Shown piece by piece: positions 27,140 through 35,584 of a DNA stretch of 64,000 nucleotides. How positions within the stretch are numbered: position 1 is the stretch's first letter; every line of letters begins with the position of its first letter. The notes beneath the pieces were generated by a model. The model did not search any database. It was not told the DNA's origin and was given only the letters and a program-made list of their open reading frames with translations. The DNA is from an uncultured Methanobacteriaceae archaeon. Its GTDB lineage: Archaea > Methanobacteriota > Methanobacteria > Methanobacteriales > Methanobacteriaceae. The position numbers and the translations under genes were made by a program. The stretch spans positions 1-64,000 of the forward strand of contig CAMYKT010000006.1 in the NCBI GenBank assembly GCA_947259185.1, given 5' to 3'.

Positions 27140-28396
27140 TTATCTCTTTTTAAAGGAGGTCAAAAGTGTGCTTCTAAAGAGTACCAGCAATACCAGTACA
27201 AAGCCTATAGCAGTTTGAACATTACCCACCACGTCCAGTACATTAGCACCTACAGGAAGTTCCCATGGTGGTGAAGTTCTACCACCTGGTAGGGGATTGT
27301 AATAAATACCCACTGCTCTGGAAGATTCAACTGCATTGATATCTTTAGGTTCCACGTAATTTACTCCTACAATGTATCCATTTTTAATAGCCCGATTTAA
27401 AGATTCTGCAATGGTATTGGCATTGTATCCATTTCTTTTAACCGACGCCCTGACTATTTCTTTGGTGGTCTCACTAACACCCACCTCATCACTACCATAT
27501 ACTGATACATAAACACTGTCCTGAGTTACGGTGATGGCATTGGCCAGGGCATCATAGGCATAAATGGTCTCCAGGGGAGTACCATCTACAGGACAGAGAG
27601 TATAACTTTCTGCAGTAGGATAACCAGCACTCCATCCATCCACCGGACACACCTTGGTATAAGGCTCATTCATAGGATAACCTGTTTCATTAAGGTCTGC
27701 TGGAGTGAACATGTCCCCGGTGGTTAGTCCGGAATTTAAATTCACCGCACCACCACCATATTTTTCTCCAGCATTCTTGGATACATCTTCGAATACTTTA
27801 CCCATTATGGTTGTGGCGGAATAACCATCACGAATCATCTTTCCAATATTAACCGCTGTTTCTCGCCTGACCCTCTCAGCAGTTCCATATTGGGGATTAC
27901 CAGCTGTATTTCTTAAGTGAATTATAGCCCCTCTTTGACCGGGAGCTAAAGAAGCTACCCCTCCTGATTGGGGAGTAACTCTGATGGTCCCATCATCTTC
28001 TACTACCACCAGATAGGCAGCAAATGTTCCACCTACTGCCGCCCCAATTTTAGGTCCACCAGTCATTACCCTTATTCCTTGAAACCCGCTTGCTGCTGCA
28101 GCTGCCTCAGAAGCAGTGGCTCCGTTATCTAAACGACTTATAGTTTCCACAATAGCACCTAAACGATTAATAGCATCCCCTTCCCCACCAGAGAGAACCA
28201 CAAATTGTTTTTCTTTGGACATGAGAAAAGTGGATTGGAACATGTTTTGTGCAAAGGACATACTGCCACCAGCAGCCCCATTAGGATCTTTACCAGTAGG
28301 GTCAGTGATTATAATAACGTTCATGGTGGCCGAAACAGTATTCATGGCCAGGAGCAAAACCAGAAAGAAAACTAAAATTCTGTAATTTTTTCTCAA
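27140..28396 (-). CDS. Exported membrane-anchored protein of the cell-wall block, function unknown
   Basis: 418 residues. Signal peptide at 1-24 (KNYRILVFFLVLLLAMN then VSA), a long extracellular part rich in Gly and Ala, and one C-terminal membrane helix (about 388-408) ended by TSFKKR. Near residues 245-272 two CPVDG motifs lie about 20 residues apart, like an extracellular zinc-knuckle or disulfide pair. Residues 25-150 (MNVIIITDPTG, FVVLSGGEGDAIN, GGPKIGAAVGG) look like an alpha/beta domain. I do not recognise a named family. It overlaps the upstream gene by 4 bp (28393-28396) and precedes DUF356; location near pseudomurein genes suggests an envelope role. Confidence 0.8.
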   Translation of the reverse strand: MRKNYRILVFFLVLLLAMNTVSATMNVIIITDPTGKDPNGAAGGSMSFAQNMFQSTFLMSKEKQFVVLSGGEGDAINRLGAIVETISRLDNGATASEAAAAASGFQGIRVMTGGPKIGAAVGGTFAAYLVVVEDDGTIRVTPQSGGVASLAPGQRGAIIHLRNTAGNPQYGTAERVRRETAVNIGKMIRDGYSATTIMGKVFEDVSKNAGEKYGGGAVNLNSGLTTGDMFTPADLNETGYPMNEPYTKVCPVDGWSAGYPTAESYTLCPVDGTPLETIYAYDALANAITVTQDSVYVSVYGSDEVGVSETTKEIVRASVKRNGYNANTIAESLNRAIKNGYIVGVNYVEPKDINAVESSRAVGIYYNPLPGGRTSPPWELPVGANVLDVVGNVQTAIGFVLVLLVLFRSTLLTSFKKR

Positions 28397-28827
28397 GGTC
28401 TGGTCCCCCTAACATCCACTGTGGAAAAGTCTTCTATAACATTAACGGTAACGATTCCTGTTTTAACATCAACCTTTACATCAGCTGCCACAATTGGTGT
28501 AACCCGGGTTCCCGGAATGGTACTGAGAGTAACAAATTCTTCAGCCATGGTTATGGCCTCATTCAAAGGGAGTTCCCTTTTAGATGTAACCAGTACATCC
28601 CCCTTGATATAACTTCCCGTCCTGAAACCCGCCCCGGCCATGTTGCTCCTTATAGTTTCTATAGGAACAATATCATTTCCTTTTATAATAATTCCAGATA
28701 TGGGAACACCTTCCGCTTCTTCGGTAGATGAGGCAAAAGCCATGTAGGTCATTAATCTACCAGAAACAATTAGCATAAATGCCAGTAATAATATAATTAG
28801 AGTATCTCTTCTAATTTTCAGGAACAT
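28393..28827 (-). CDS. Single-pass membrane protein with POTRA-like domain, function unknown
   Basis: 144 residues. A short basic cytosolic start (MFLKIRRDT) precedes one membrane helix (about 10-32). The outer part (about 42-100) reads ISGIIIKGNDIVPIETIRSN and GFRTGSYIKGD: a beta strand ending in GN, a helix, then GF-G, which resembles a POTRA domain as in FtsQ or Omp85 proteins. The resemblance is by eye. The ending 45 residues are beta-rich and hydrophilic. It is translationally coupled (4-bp overlap) to the 418-residue exported protein. Nearest cell-wall genes are the Mur ligase and MraY-like genes upstream. Confidence 0.75.
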   Translation of the reverse strand: MFLKIRRDTLIILLLAFMLIVSGRLMTYMAFASSTEEAEGVPISGIIIKGNDIVPIETIRSNMAGAGFRTGSYIKGDVLVTSKRELPLNEAITMAEEFVTLSTIPGTRVTPIVAADVKVDVKTGIVTVNVIEDFSTVDVRGTRP

Positions 28828-29219
28828 TCATTTTCACCTAATAATTGATATGTGTATGGAAATTTAATTAATTTAAGTTATAAACTTGATTATATTAATC
28901 TGATATTAATTTATAAATTAATTTGTATTTTTTAGTTAATTATAAAAAGTTAATAAACAAGCCCTAAAAAAATAAATTGACCAAATTTAAAAACTTCTTC
29001 AGGTAATCTACATTAATATTGTTGATTAATAATATAAAAAACTATTTTTATTGGATTCCATCATTGACAGGACCCGGAAGATATTATAAAGAAATAATGA
29101 TAAATAAAGATAATGGGAATTAGCAGACTATATTTTTATTAAACTATAAAAACCTTTCGCAAATATAATATTTTAGCTAATGTGAGGTTATAAATTAATA
29201 ATAATGATATTTCAAGAAA
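28828..29219. other. Gene-free AT-rich stretch
   Basis: 392 bp between the Mur ligase gene and the POTRA-like gene, both minus. It holds no convincing open frame or RNA gene. It probably contains the promoter for the 28827-26771 operon (TATA-like ATTTATAAATTAAT at 28909-28922) and the 3' end of the Mur ligase transcript. Confidence 0.5.
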
Positions 29220-30671
29220 TCATAATAATTCATCCAGAATTTCTGAGGCAGGATCCATTCCCTGTGCTCCCATAAGCAGAATAGTGTCATTTTTATGGGC
29301 AGCCCTTAAAATTTCATTTAATGATTCTTCCAGATTCTCAAAGAACTTAAAATTTAAATCATGATCATTCAGGGTCTGGAAAAAGATTTCTTTTTCTTCA
29401 TCCTCCACCTGATTAAGGTGATCTACCACATCACTACTGCTGGTGAGATAGATTTCAAATTCCATCTCCTGTTTTTTATTTTTTTTTAGAAGGGATATGG
29501 TCTCAGATAAAGCCAGGGCATTGATTAAATTGATATCCTTACCTCTGGAACCTCTAATAGCACACAGCACCCATAACTTTCCTGAGGTGATTTCCAATGC
29601 ACTTTTAGTGGTGGCTTTAATTCCATCAGGATTATGGGCAAAGTCATCTATGATGGTGGGAGATGAATTTAGAATAGAGAATCTTCGTTTAAGAGGTTTA
29701 TAAGTATAAACTCCTTTTTTTATAATTTCTAAAGGAATATTTAATGAAATACAAGCAGAAATGGCTGCTAAGGTATTTTGAATAAAGTGGGGGCTGGTAA
29801 AAGGCAACCGGGATTTTTCCAGTAGGAGTTCACCCTTATAAAAAATACCAGAATCCTTAAATTCAAGTTCAGAACCTTCTCCATAAAAAAAGGATTCAGC
29901 AGAAAAGTTTAAAAGCTGCTGCATTCTAACCACCATCTCATCTTCGTGATTTAAAACAGCAACACCTTTATCCAGAGCCTTTATACCCCCAGATATTTCT
30001 TCAAACGCTTCATCCAGAGAATTTACCAGGCCGATGTGGTCCAGGGCAACATTGGTAATAACCACTACCTGGGGATTTATAGCCCGGGTCATAAGTAGGG
30101 CATGATCTTTCATAACTTTGTCAAACCAGCCCTGAACTTCAGAAACCTCGATAACCAGATAATCAATTTTAGCACCGGGATGCATCTGGCAAAAATCGGA
30201 GATATTCTTAGCCACCATGGGATCAATTAAGGTGTTGAATTCAGATTTAGAATCGGTATTGGTCAATACACTATATCCTCCTTCTTTTAAGATATGATAA
30301 ATGAGATGGGTGGTGGTTGATTTTCCATTGGTTCCCGTAATCGCCACCTTCTTAGAGTCCGGGGCAAATTTCTCAATAGTCCATTTTAAAGCAAAGGCAT
30401 TGGCCAGTTCTATCTTATCCACTATTATTAGATTTAAACCCAGTTTCAGGGCCATTTCCCGGACTTTACCTTTGGGGTTTTGGGTAATAAAACAACCCAC
30501 TTTCTTTTGTGCAGCTATTTTAATTCCATTTTCATCCACCCAGTGCCTTATAACAATATCGCCCTCTTTAGCATCGCTTAGAAGATTAAAAACTCCTTTT
30601 AAGATTTTATTATCTCCACTGAGTTCTCCTTTAATCTCACGTGCCAGATAATAGGTTTCAAGATGGTTCAT
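29220..30671 (-). CDS. Mur ligase family protein, pseudomurein peptide ligase (MurE-like)
   Basis: 483 residues. ATP-dependent amino-acid or peptide ligase: P-loop VAITGTNGKSTTTHL (about 112), the central-domain ITNVALDHIG, and the C-terminal Mur ligase domain with IIDDFAHNPDGIKAT. In Methanothermobacter the homologue MTH734 beside an MraY-like gene has been described as a pseudomurein peptide ligase. The longer reading from TTG 30686 is less likely: AAGGGAAG is placed 4-5 bases before ATG 30671. It follows the MraY-like gene by 38 bp, in an operon ATP-grasp to MraY-like to Mur ligase. Confidence 0.92.
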   Translation of the reverse strand: MNHLETYYLAREIKGELSGDNKILKGVFNLLSDAKEGDIVIRHWVDENGIKIAAQKKVGCFITQNPKGKVREMALKLGLNLIIVDKIELANAFALKWTIEKFAPDSKKVAITGTNGKSTTTHLIYHILKEGGYSVLTNTDSKSEFNTLIDPMVAKNISDFCQMHPGAKIDYLVIEVSEVQGWFDKVMKDHALLMTRAINPQVVVITNVALDHIGLVNSLDEAFEEISGGIKALDKGVAVLNHEDEMVVRMQQLLNFSAESFFYGEGSELEFKDSGIFYKGELLLEKSRLPFTSPHFIQNTLAAISACISLNIPLEIIKKGVYTYKPLKRRFSILNSSPTIIDDFAHNPDGIKATTKSALEITSGKLWVLCAIRGSRGKDINLINALALSETISLLKKNKKQEMEFEIYLTSSSDVVDHLNQVEDEEKEIFFQTLNDHDLNFKFFENLEESLNEILRAAHKNDTILLMGAQGMDPASEILDELL

Positions 30672-30709
30672 TTTCTTCCCTTTCAAATGTTATTAAAAAA
30701 GTTTGAGAT

Positions 30710-31792
30710 TCAAGAATACAGGGTAAATGTAAGGGCTATTAAACATACTATGGCAGTAATAGACCAGTATAAGATTACAATTTTGGTTTCAGAGAATCCC
30801 CGGTAATGTAAAGTATGGTGTAATGGTTCCACAGGTAATTTAATAATTTTCATACGGTGCAGGAGACTTATCACTACAGAAAGTATAGGTACAAATAGAG
30901 AAACCACAGCAAAAGGTATAATATCTCCCAGCATAGCTGCCACCGCAAACCCTCCACCTAGAGCAAAAGCACCGGTGTCGCCCATAAATATAGAAGCCGG
31001 TGTGCGGTTATATACCAAAAACCCGAAGCAAAGTCCAGACAAAACAAAGAAAGTTAATGCTACGTCGGCCTTGCCTGTGATTAAGGCAAAAATGGCGCAT
31101 GAAAAAGAGGCGATTCCCACAATACCTGCAGCCAAACCATCCATTCCATCAATAAGATTTACAGCATTGATTGCACCGACTATACCCAGTACTGCTACTG
31201 GAATTACAATTAAACCAAGATTTATACCAAATATAGTGAAACTAACTGCACCAGAAGCTATTAAAAATATTCCAATTAAGATTTGGGAGAATATTTTTTC
31301 ACTTTCCTTTATTTCACTTTTAATGGGAATTTCACGAATCAGTTCAAGCTTACTCTGATTTAGGAGATTTTGAACCTCTTTTTTTGCCTGGGGAGTTGCT
31401 ACTCTTACTTCATCCCCTGGTTTTAGTATTAATCTTCCTAATTTAACTGGTTCATTAACTTTGTTTTTAACCACTTTCTGAAATTCTTTTACTTTAAGGC
31501 CAATAAGGTCATCAAAAAGTCCTACAATTCCGGAGACTACCATTAAAATCACAGTTAAAACCAGGATGGGAATTTCATGATAAACATTCAAAACAAATAG
31601 AGCACTTAACAGGATAGCTAATCCACCCATTATGGGGGTTCCTTTCTTATGGCTGTGTTCCGAGATGATAGGCTTGTCTGTGATATCCGCCATCTTCATC
31701 ACCCGCCGAATGAAGGGTGTGAAAAAAGCAGTTAGTAAAAAAGCGAGTATGAAAGGTATTAAAGTTGTAATTAATCCATTATAATTAATCAA
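30710..31792 (-). CDS. MraY-like phospho-sugar transferase, pseudomurein pathway
   Basis: 360 residues, about ten membrane helices. It should attach a phospho-sugar (or sugar-peptide) precursor to polyprenyl phosphate at the inner face of the membrane. Motifs of the MraY/WecA family are visible: GTPIMGGLAIL, the GLFDDLIGL Asp pair, NLIDGMDGLAAG, and FMGDTGAFALGG. An insertion of about 70 residues after GLFDDLIGL (about 95-170, charged, with KPGDEVRVATPQAKKEV) is unusual and probably forms a cytosolic domain. The stop-to-start gap from the ATP-grasp gene is 7 bp, so translational coupling is likely. Confidence 0.93.
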   Translation of the reverse strand: MINYNGLITTLIPFILAFLLTAFFTPFIRRVMKMADITDKPIISEHSHKKGTPIMGGLAILLSALFVLNVYHEIPILVLTVILMVVSGIVGLFDDLIGLKVKEFQKVVKNKVNEPVKLGRLILKPGDEVRVATPQAKKEVQNLLNQSKLELIREIPIKSEIKESEKIFSQILIGIFLIASGAVSFTIFGINLGLIVIPVAVLGIVGAINAVNLIDGMDGLAAGIVGIASFSCAIFALITGKADVALTFFVLSGLCFGFLVYNRTPASIFMGDTGAFALGGGFAVAAMLGDIIPFAVVSLFVPILSVVISLLHRMKIIKLPVEPLHHTLHYRGFSETKIVILYWSITAIVCLIALTFTLYS

Positions 31793-31799
31793 ATAATCA

Positions 31800-32969
31800 C
31801 TACTCCATTATTTTGAGTTTTTTTGCAATTTTAATTGCTTCATTATTATTTTTAGCCTTTATAGTTATTCTTTGAGCTTTTTCATGCCCATGAACTACCC
31901 AGGGCCTTTCCTTTGAAAATAGATCAATCACGGAATGGTTTTTTTGATCTTTTTTAAAAATTTCATTTAATTCTACTTTGCGATGGGGAGGTATAATCAT
32001 TTCCAGGGCGGCATTGCTTTCCATGTCGGCTTCAACCTTTTTGACATTCCACTCACCCAGGGCCATATTTACCAGTTGATGTAAGGGATTAATAGAAGTG
32101 GCAGTTAAGGTAAGATAACGGGTGCCGCTGGGGCGAGTATTCACTTCCAGAGCATTTAATTCTCCTTTTAATGGATCAAATATGAAATCAACATCTATGG
32201 TTCCACTTGCTCCTAACTTATGCACTATATCCTGGGCCAGCATTCTTACTTGTTCATTATCCTGATTTTCAAGTTGGGCTGGTGCTCTCCTCATTTTAGT
32301 TAAAGGATGTTTACCTTCCAGGGTAGTTTCTCCTTTATCTACCGGTGTAAGGGCTATGTAATTACCATTCCAGCTTAAAACTTCTATGGATATTTCAGTA
32401 CCTTTAATAAATCGCTCCACCATTGCACTTTGATATTCCTTAAAGTAGTTATCAACATCCTTCTGGGAAAGAGCTATCTTAATGCCCAAACCACCCTGGC
32501 CAGTGGCTTGTTTTAAAACTGCAGGATATTCCAGTTTAGAGGATATCCCTGTTTGAACATTATTATTTTGATAATACTGTTTCTGAGATATTTCTCTATA
32601 TTCCGGAGTGTTTATGTTATTTTCTACTAAAAATTTCTTTGTTTTTAATTTATTGATGGCAATTTCAGTGGCTGATAATCCTGATGCAATTACTGGTAAA
32701 TTATATTCTTTTTCCAGTTTCTCTTTCAACTGTGCCACTTCCAGGAGGGGAGTGTCAATCCCAATAAGAGGTACAACCGCGTCAACATCTTCTTTAATTG
32801 CAATTTCCAGAGGATAATCCATTCCTCGAGGAACCAGAAAATATTTATCGGCTAAATTTAAGTTAGGTGAATCCGGGCTTGATTCTGATAAAATAGTTTC
32901 TACCCCTTTTTCATGGGCATAAAATGCCACTTCGTCAAATAATCTCGCACCAATAAACAATATCTTCAT
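31800..32969 (-). CDS. CarB-like ATP-grasp ligase of the pseudomurein cluster
   Basis: 389 residues. ATP-grasp fold: N-terminal preATP-grasp domain (about 1-105, MKILFIGARLFDEVAFYA), then the lid and nucleotide-binding region (PAVLKQATGQGGLGIKIA, about 150) and catalytic acidic residues in TIDVDFIFD and LEVNTRPSGT. ATP-grasp proteins with carbamoyl phosphate synthase likeness are a reported fixture of pseudomurein gene clusters, although their substrate is not settled. Start at ATG 32969. It is the first gene of an operon with MraY-like and Mur ligase genes; the 583 bp upstream are gene-free. Confidence 0.88.
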   Translation of the reverse strand: MKILFIGARLFDEVAFYAHEKGVETILSESSPDSPNLNLADKYFLVPRGMDYPLEIAIKEDVDAVVPLIGIDTPLLEVAQLKEKLEKEYNLPVIASGLSATEIAINKLKTKKFLVENNINTPEYREISQKQYYQNNNVQTGISSKLEYPAVLKQATGQGGLGIKIALSQKDVDNYFKEYQSAMVERFIKGTEISIEVLSWNGNYIALTPVDKGETTLEGKHPLTKMRRAPAQLENQDNEQVRMLAQDIVHKLGASGTIDVDFIFDPLKGELNALEVNTRPSGTRYLTLTATSINPLHQLVNMALGEWNVKKVEADMESNAALEMIIPPHRKVELNEIFKKDQKNHSVIDLFSKERPWVVHGHEKAQRITIKAKNNNEAIKIAKKLKIME

Positions 32970-33552
32970 TATATCCTCGGCTAGTATCTTATAAAATAGG
33001 GTTATCCAAAAATCTATATTACTTTGAAATTATATCTTTCAATAATTAAATTTTATCAAACTAAAATCATACATAAACAATCTGTTACTTAAATTAGAAT
33101 ATGATATCTGATTAAATTAAGTATTAATAGAATAAAAATATCACAATTATCTATTTTAATCCCTAGAATTATAGCTATTAATTACTGTGTTTTATTTTTA
33201 TTAGTAATTAATATAGTTTATAAATCTTCTTTAAAAAAAGTTCCCTGCTTAAATTCGGTGATATCGATATCTCTTGTTGCTAACTTTCTTTTATATTCGT
33301 TCTATCCGAAACAAATAATAACTAGTTGAAAATATATTTTATTATGAAAATGGTTTAATTAATTTATTTCAAGAGTCATAATATTCTTTTAATCCTTTTA
33401 AACTTTATTCTTTAAATATAGAAATAAATAAACGGCAAAGTAAAAAAGTGAATTAAATTCTAATAAAATTTTAATATACTAGATGGAAATAAATCCTAAA
33501 CCCCACCCCTTGCGTGGTAGATTTGGAACTTATCATCCATGAGGATTTTTTT
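32970..33552. other. Gene-free AT-rich stretch between divergent genes
   Basis: About 580 bp separating the ATP-grasp gene (minus) and a secreted protein gene (plus). It must contain both promoters. A perfect palindrome GATATCGATATC sits at 33260-33271, and a short GC-richer patch with CCACCCCTTGCGTGG at 33499-33513 lies close to the secreted protein. No open frame above background or RNA gene was seen. Confidence 0.5.
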
Positions 33553-34260
33553 ATGAAAGGAAAAATTATACTACTGGTTATAATACTAATATTTGGTTCT
33601 TATGTTGCCGTAGCGCAGTCTATGAGTGATTTTGAGCCTGCTGGAAGAGCAGCATTTGTAAAACTTAAAAACCCAGACATGTACAAAGGCAATCCCCATT
33701 CAAAATTTGTGGCCAGCTATACTGAAAAAAAAGAATCCAATACTGCGCTGGTGGTACATGTTGCAGGGCATACCACAGGTTATCCCAATTATCATGAAGA
33801 TGACGTTTACATACTTGAACTGGGAGTTATAGATAAAGAAAGAGGATATCAGCCAGATATGGACTGGGGAGATGTTATAGATGGATTTATATTCGGTGTA
33901 TCTGATGAGCGGTATAATTACGTGTCGGATGGTATAGTCTTCGAACATCTGGATGATGCTTTGGCATATTTAGATAAGAAAGCTAAAGAAAATGGACAGG
34001 AGGGTAAAAAAATCCTCTTTTATCATGGTTCAGTACGTAGTGGAAGTCCTATTATAAACCAGGGATGTGGTTTTGCGCTTTACTATCTCATCTTGATACA
34101 TGAATACGGTAGACTGCCTGCCTATTATCATGTCATTACCGGAGCCCTGTTCCCTTATTTGAATAGTCCTTATGCTAATTACGAATTATCCCATATTTCA
34201 GAATTGCAATACTATTACAACCACAATAAGCTAAATTACCTGGATACACAATATGATTAG
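33553..34260 (+). CDS. Secreted protein of unknown function
   Basis: 235 residues from ATG 33553, chosen because the in-frame ATG 13 codons upstream gives a charged, non-signal N-terminus, whereas 33553 follows ATGAGGATTTT and starts a typical signal peptide (MKGKIILLVIILIFGS, cleavage near AVAQS). The mature part has many aromatic and His residues (VVHVAGHTTGYPNYHEDD, ILFYHGSVRSG) and a single Cys. No catalytic pattern is obvious and I do not recognise the family. The gene is monocistronic and converges with the hydrogenase protease gene. Confidence 0.75.
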   Translation: MKGKIILLVIILIFGSYVAVAQSMSDFEPAGRAAFVKLKNPDMYKGNPHSKFVASYTEKKESNTALVVHVAGHTTGYPNYHEDDVYILELGVIDKERGYQPDMDWGDVIDGFIFGVSDERYNYVSDGIVFEHLDDALAYLDKKAKENGQEGKKILFYHGSVRSGSPIINQGCGFALYYLILIHEYGRLPAYYHVITGALFPYLNSPYANYELSHISELQYYYNHNKLNYLDTQYD

Positions 34261-34314
34261 TTTTCCATCTAATTCCTTTATTTTTTGGTAAAAAAATATT
34301 ACTTTCTATAAAAG

Positions 34315-34331
34315 GATCTGATTGACAGATC
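34315..34331. terminator. Hairpin between convergent genes
   Basis: Perfect 6-bp inverted repeat GATCTG/CAGATC with a 5-base loop (ATTGA), in the 80-bp gap between two convergent genes. On the minus strand it is followed by CCTTTTATAG, and further T-runs, which favours a 3'-end role for the hydrogenase protease transcript. Confidence 0.4.
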
Positions 34332-34340
34332 ACTAAACAA

Positions 34341-34805
34341 TCAATTCAGGGGATAGTTAGATTTAAAAAAATCGATTATAGTATCTATACTTTTTTTAAC
34401 TTCTTTTGAAATTTTAGAACCAATTTCCATTTTACCCGGTTGTATACCCAGTATAATAACTTCAACATCCATATCAGATTGCATATATTTTATTAAAAAG
34501 GAAAGGGGCATGGCATGGGTTGATATATTATAGTTAGCAATTTCTTCTGTTTTAATGATTCGGATATGCCCGGGCAACTCTTCCATATCTACGGCATCAA
34601 TTATCAGTATATGGCTGGGTTTTTCCTTTCTGATTGCTCCGGTAAAATTTTCTGGTACAGCTCCTCCGTCCATTACCACGATAGATGGGCTATCTCCAAT
34701 TAGGGGAGATAATTTTTGGGCAATACACGGCCCCAACCCATCGTCACCTCTTAATTCATTGCCCATAGTTAGAATTACTAATTTTTTACTGCTTTTAAGA
34801 AATAT
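34341..34805 (-). CDS. Hydrogenase maturation protease (HycI family)
   Basis: It should trim the C-terminus of a NiFe-hydrogenase large subunit after nickel insertion. The family N-terminal GNELRGDDGLG, with Asp that binds nickel, the second DAVDM block and a third His (STHAMPLSF) are present. The first ATG (34766) would delete the opening beta strand, because upstream codons continue as FLKSSKKLVILT, matching the family. Between an upstream stop and that ATG there is no ATG, GTG or TTG. ATA at 34805, overlapping the previous gene's stop, gives MFLKSSKKLV; no clear SD is seen, so reinitiation after the methyltransferase is likely. The alternative is a base error. Confidence 0.85.
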   Translation of the reverse strand: MFLKSSKKLVILTMGNELRGDDGLGPCIAQKLSPLIGDSPSIVVMDGGAVPENFTGAIRKEKPSHILIIDAVDMEELPGHIRIIKTEEIANYNISTHAMPLSFLIKYMQSDMDVEVIILGIQPGKMEIGSKISKEVKKSIDTIIDFFKSNYPLN

Positions 34806-35571
34806 TTTTAATTTTTGTTCGAATGCTATCTAAACCACCCCCCATGGTGTAAGCGAGATTTACAGTCACTTTATCTCCTTTATTTGCATATAATTCATCC
34901 AGCGGTATAAAAAGTGGAGGATTCAACATGGGAGTAGGCCCACATATTAAATCTTCACTAAGTAAGGTGAAAGTGGTGAGTTTTATTGCATTTATTTTTC
35001 CTGATTTTTTAAGAGGAAAATCAATATCCTCATCCACTTCTTCTATAATTTTCTCCTTAAAAAATAGGGAATCATAAATTATCAGAGAACCCAGCACCGT
35101 GTAATCGACTTTAACTTGATCTTCATAAATCAGTCGAGGGTTTTCCATGCTGACTAGTTCCGCGCCATTTAATACCCCGGCCGGAATAACAACCCCTCCA
35201 GAATTAAGGTATTTTAAGGCATGATTCAATACCGGGACCTGTTCTTCGTCAATCAATGCCGTATCCAGCATTTCACATATAATTACATCAGCTTTACAGG
35301 TGAAATTAACACAGGTGACATCAGAATTTATAACTTTAATGTTTTTCCAAGCCTTCAGGTTTTCTGCAGCATATACTGCCGATTGGGTATGGATCTCTAT
35401 AGAATAAATAAAATCAGAATATGGGGCTGCGAAGCAGGACATTATCCCACTTCCAGAACCTAAATCAAAAACTACACCCCTTGATTTGGTTTTTATTGCT
35501 TCATAAAAAGCAGATAACCTCTCCTGATCTTTCAGGAGATTATTATGATAGGGGGTAGCCCAAAATTTCAT
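34795..35571 (-). CDS. SAM-dependent methyltransferase, PRMT-like
   Basis: 258 residues. A class I SAM methyltransferase: motif I VVFDLGSGSGIMSCFAA (about 35-50), Glu of motif II in YSIEIHT, and a post-I CEMLDTALIDEEQ block that recalls the double-E loop of protein arginine methyltransferases, followed by a beta-barrel-like C-terminal half (about 130-258) typical of that group. The start MKFWATPYH is also PRMT-like. It lies 13 bp downstream of nikR and overlaps or abuts the hydrogenase protease gene, so it belongs to a nickel-regulated operon. Its substrate is unknown. Confidence 0.82.
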   Translation of the reverse strand: MKFWATPYHNNLLKDQERLSAFYEAIKTKSRGVVFDLGSGSGIMSCFAAPYSDFIYSIEIHTQSAVYAAENLKAWKNIKVINSDVTCVNFTCKADVIICEMLDTALIDEEQVPVLNHALKYLNSGGVVIPAGVLNGAELVSMENPRLIYEDQVKVDYTVLGSLIIYDSLFFKEKIIEEVDEDIDFPLKKSGKINAIKLTTFTLLSEDLICGPTPMLNPPLFIPLDELYANKGDKVTVNLAYTMGGGLDSIRTKIKNIS

Positions 35572-35584
35572 GAATGATTTTTAA

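Noticed and set aside
33260..33271. Palindrome GATATCGATATC
   Set aside because: Low-complexity AT-rich palindrome, likely by chance; not near a start codon.
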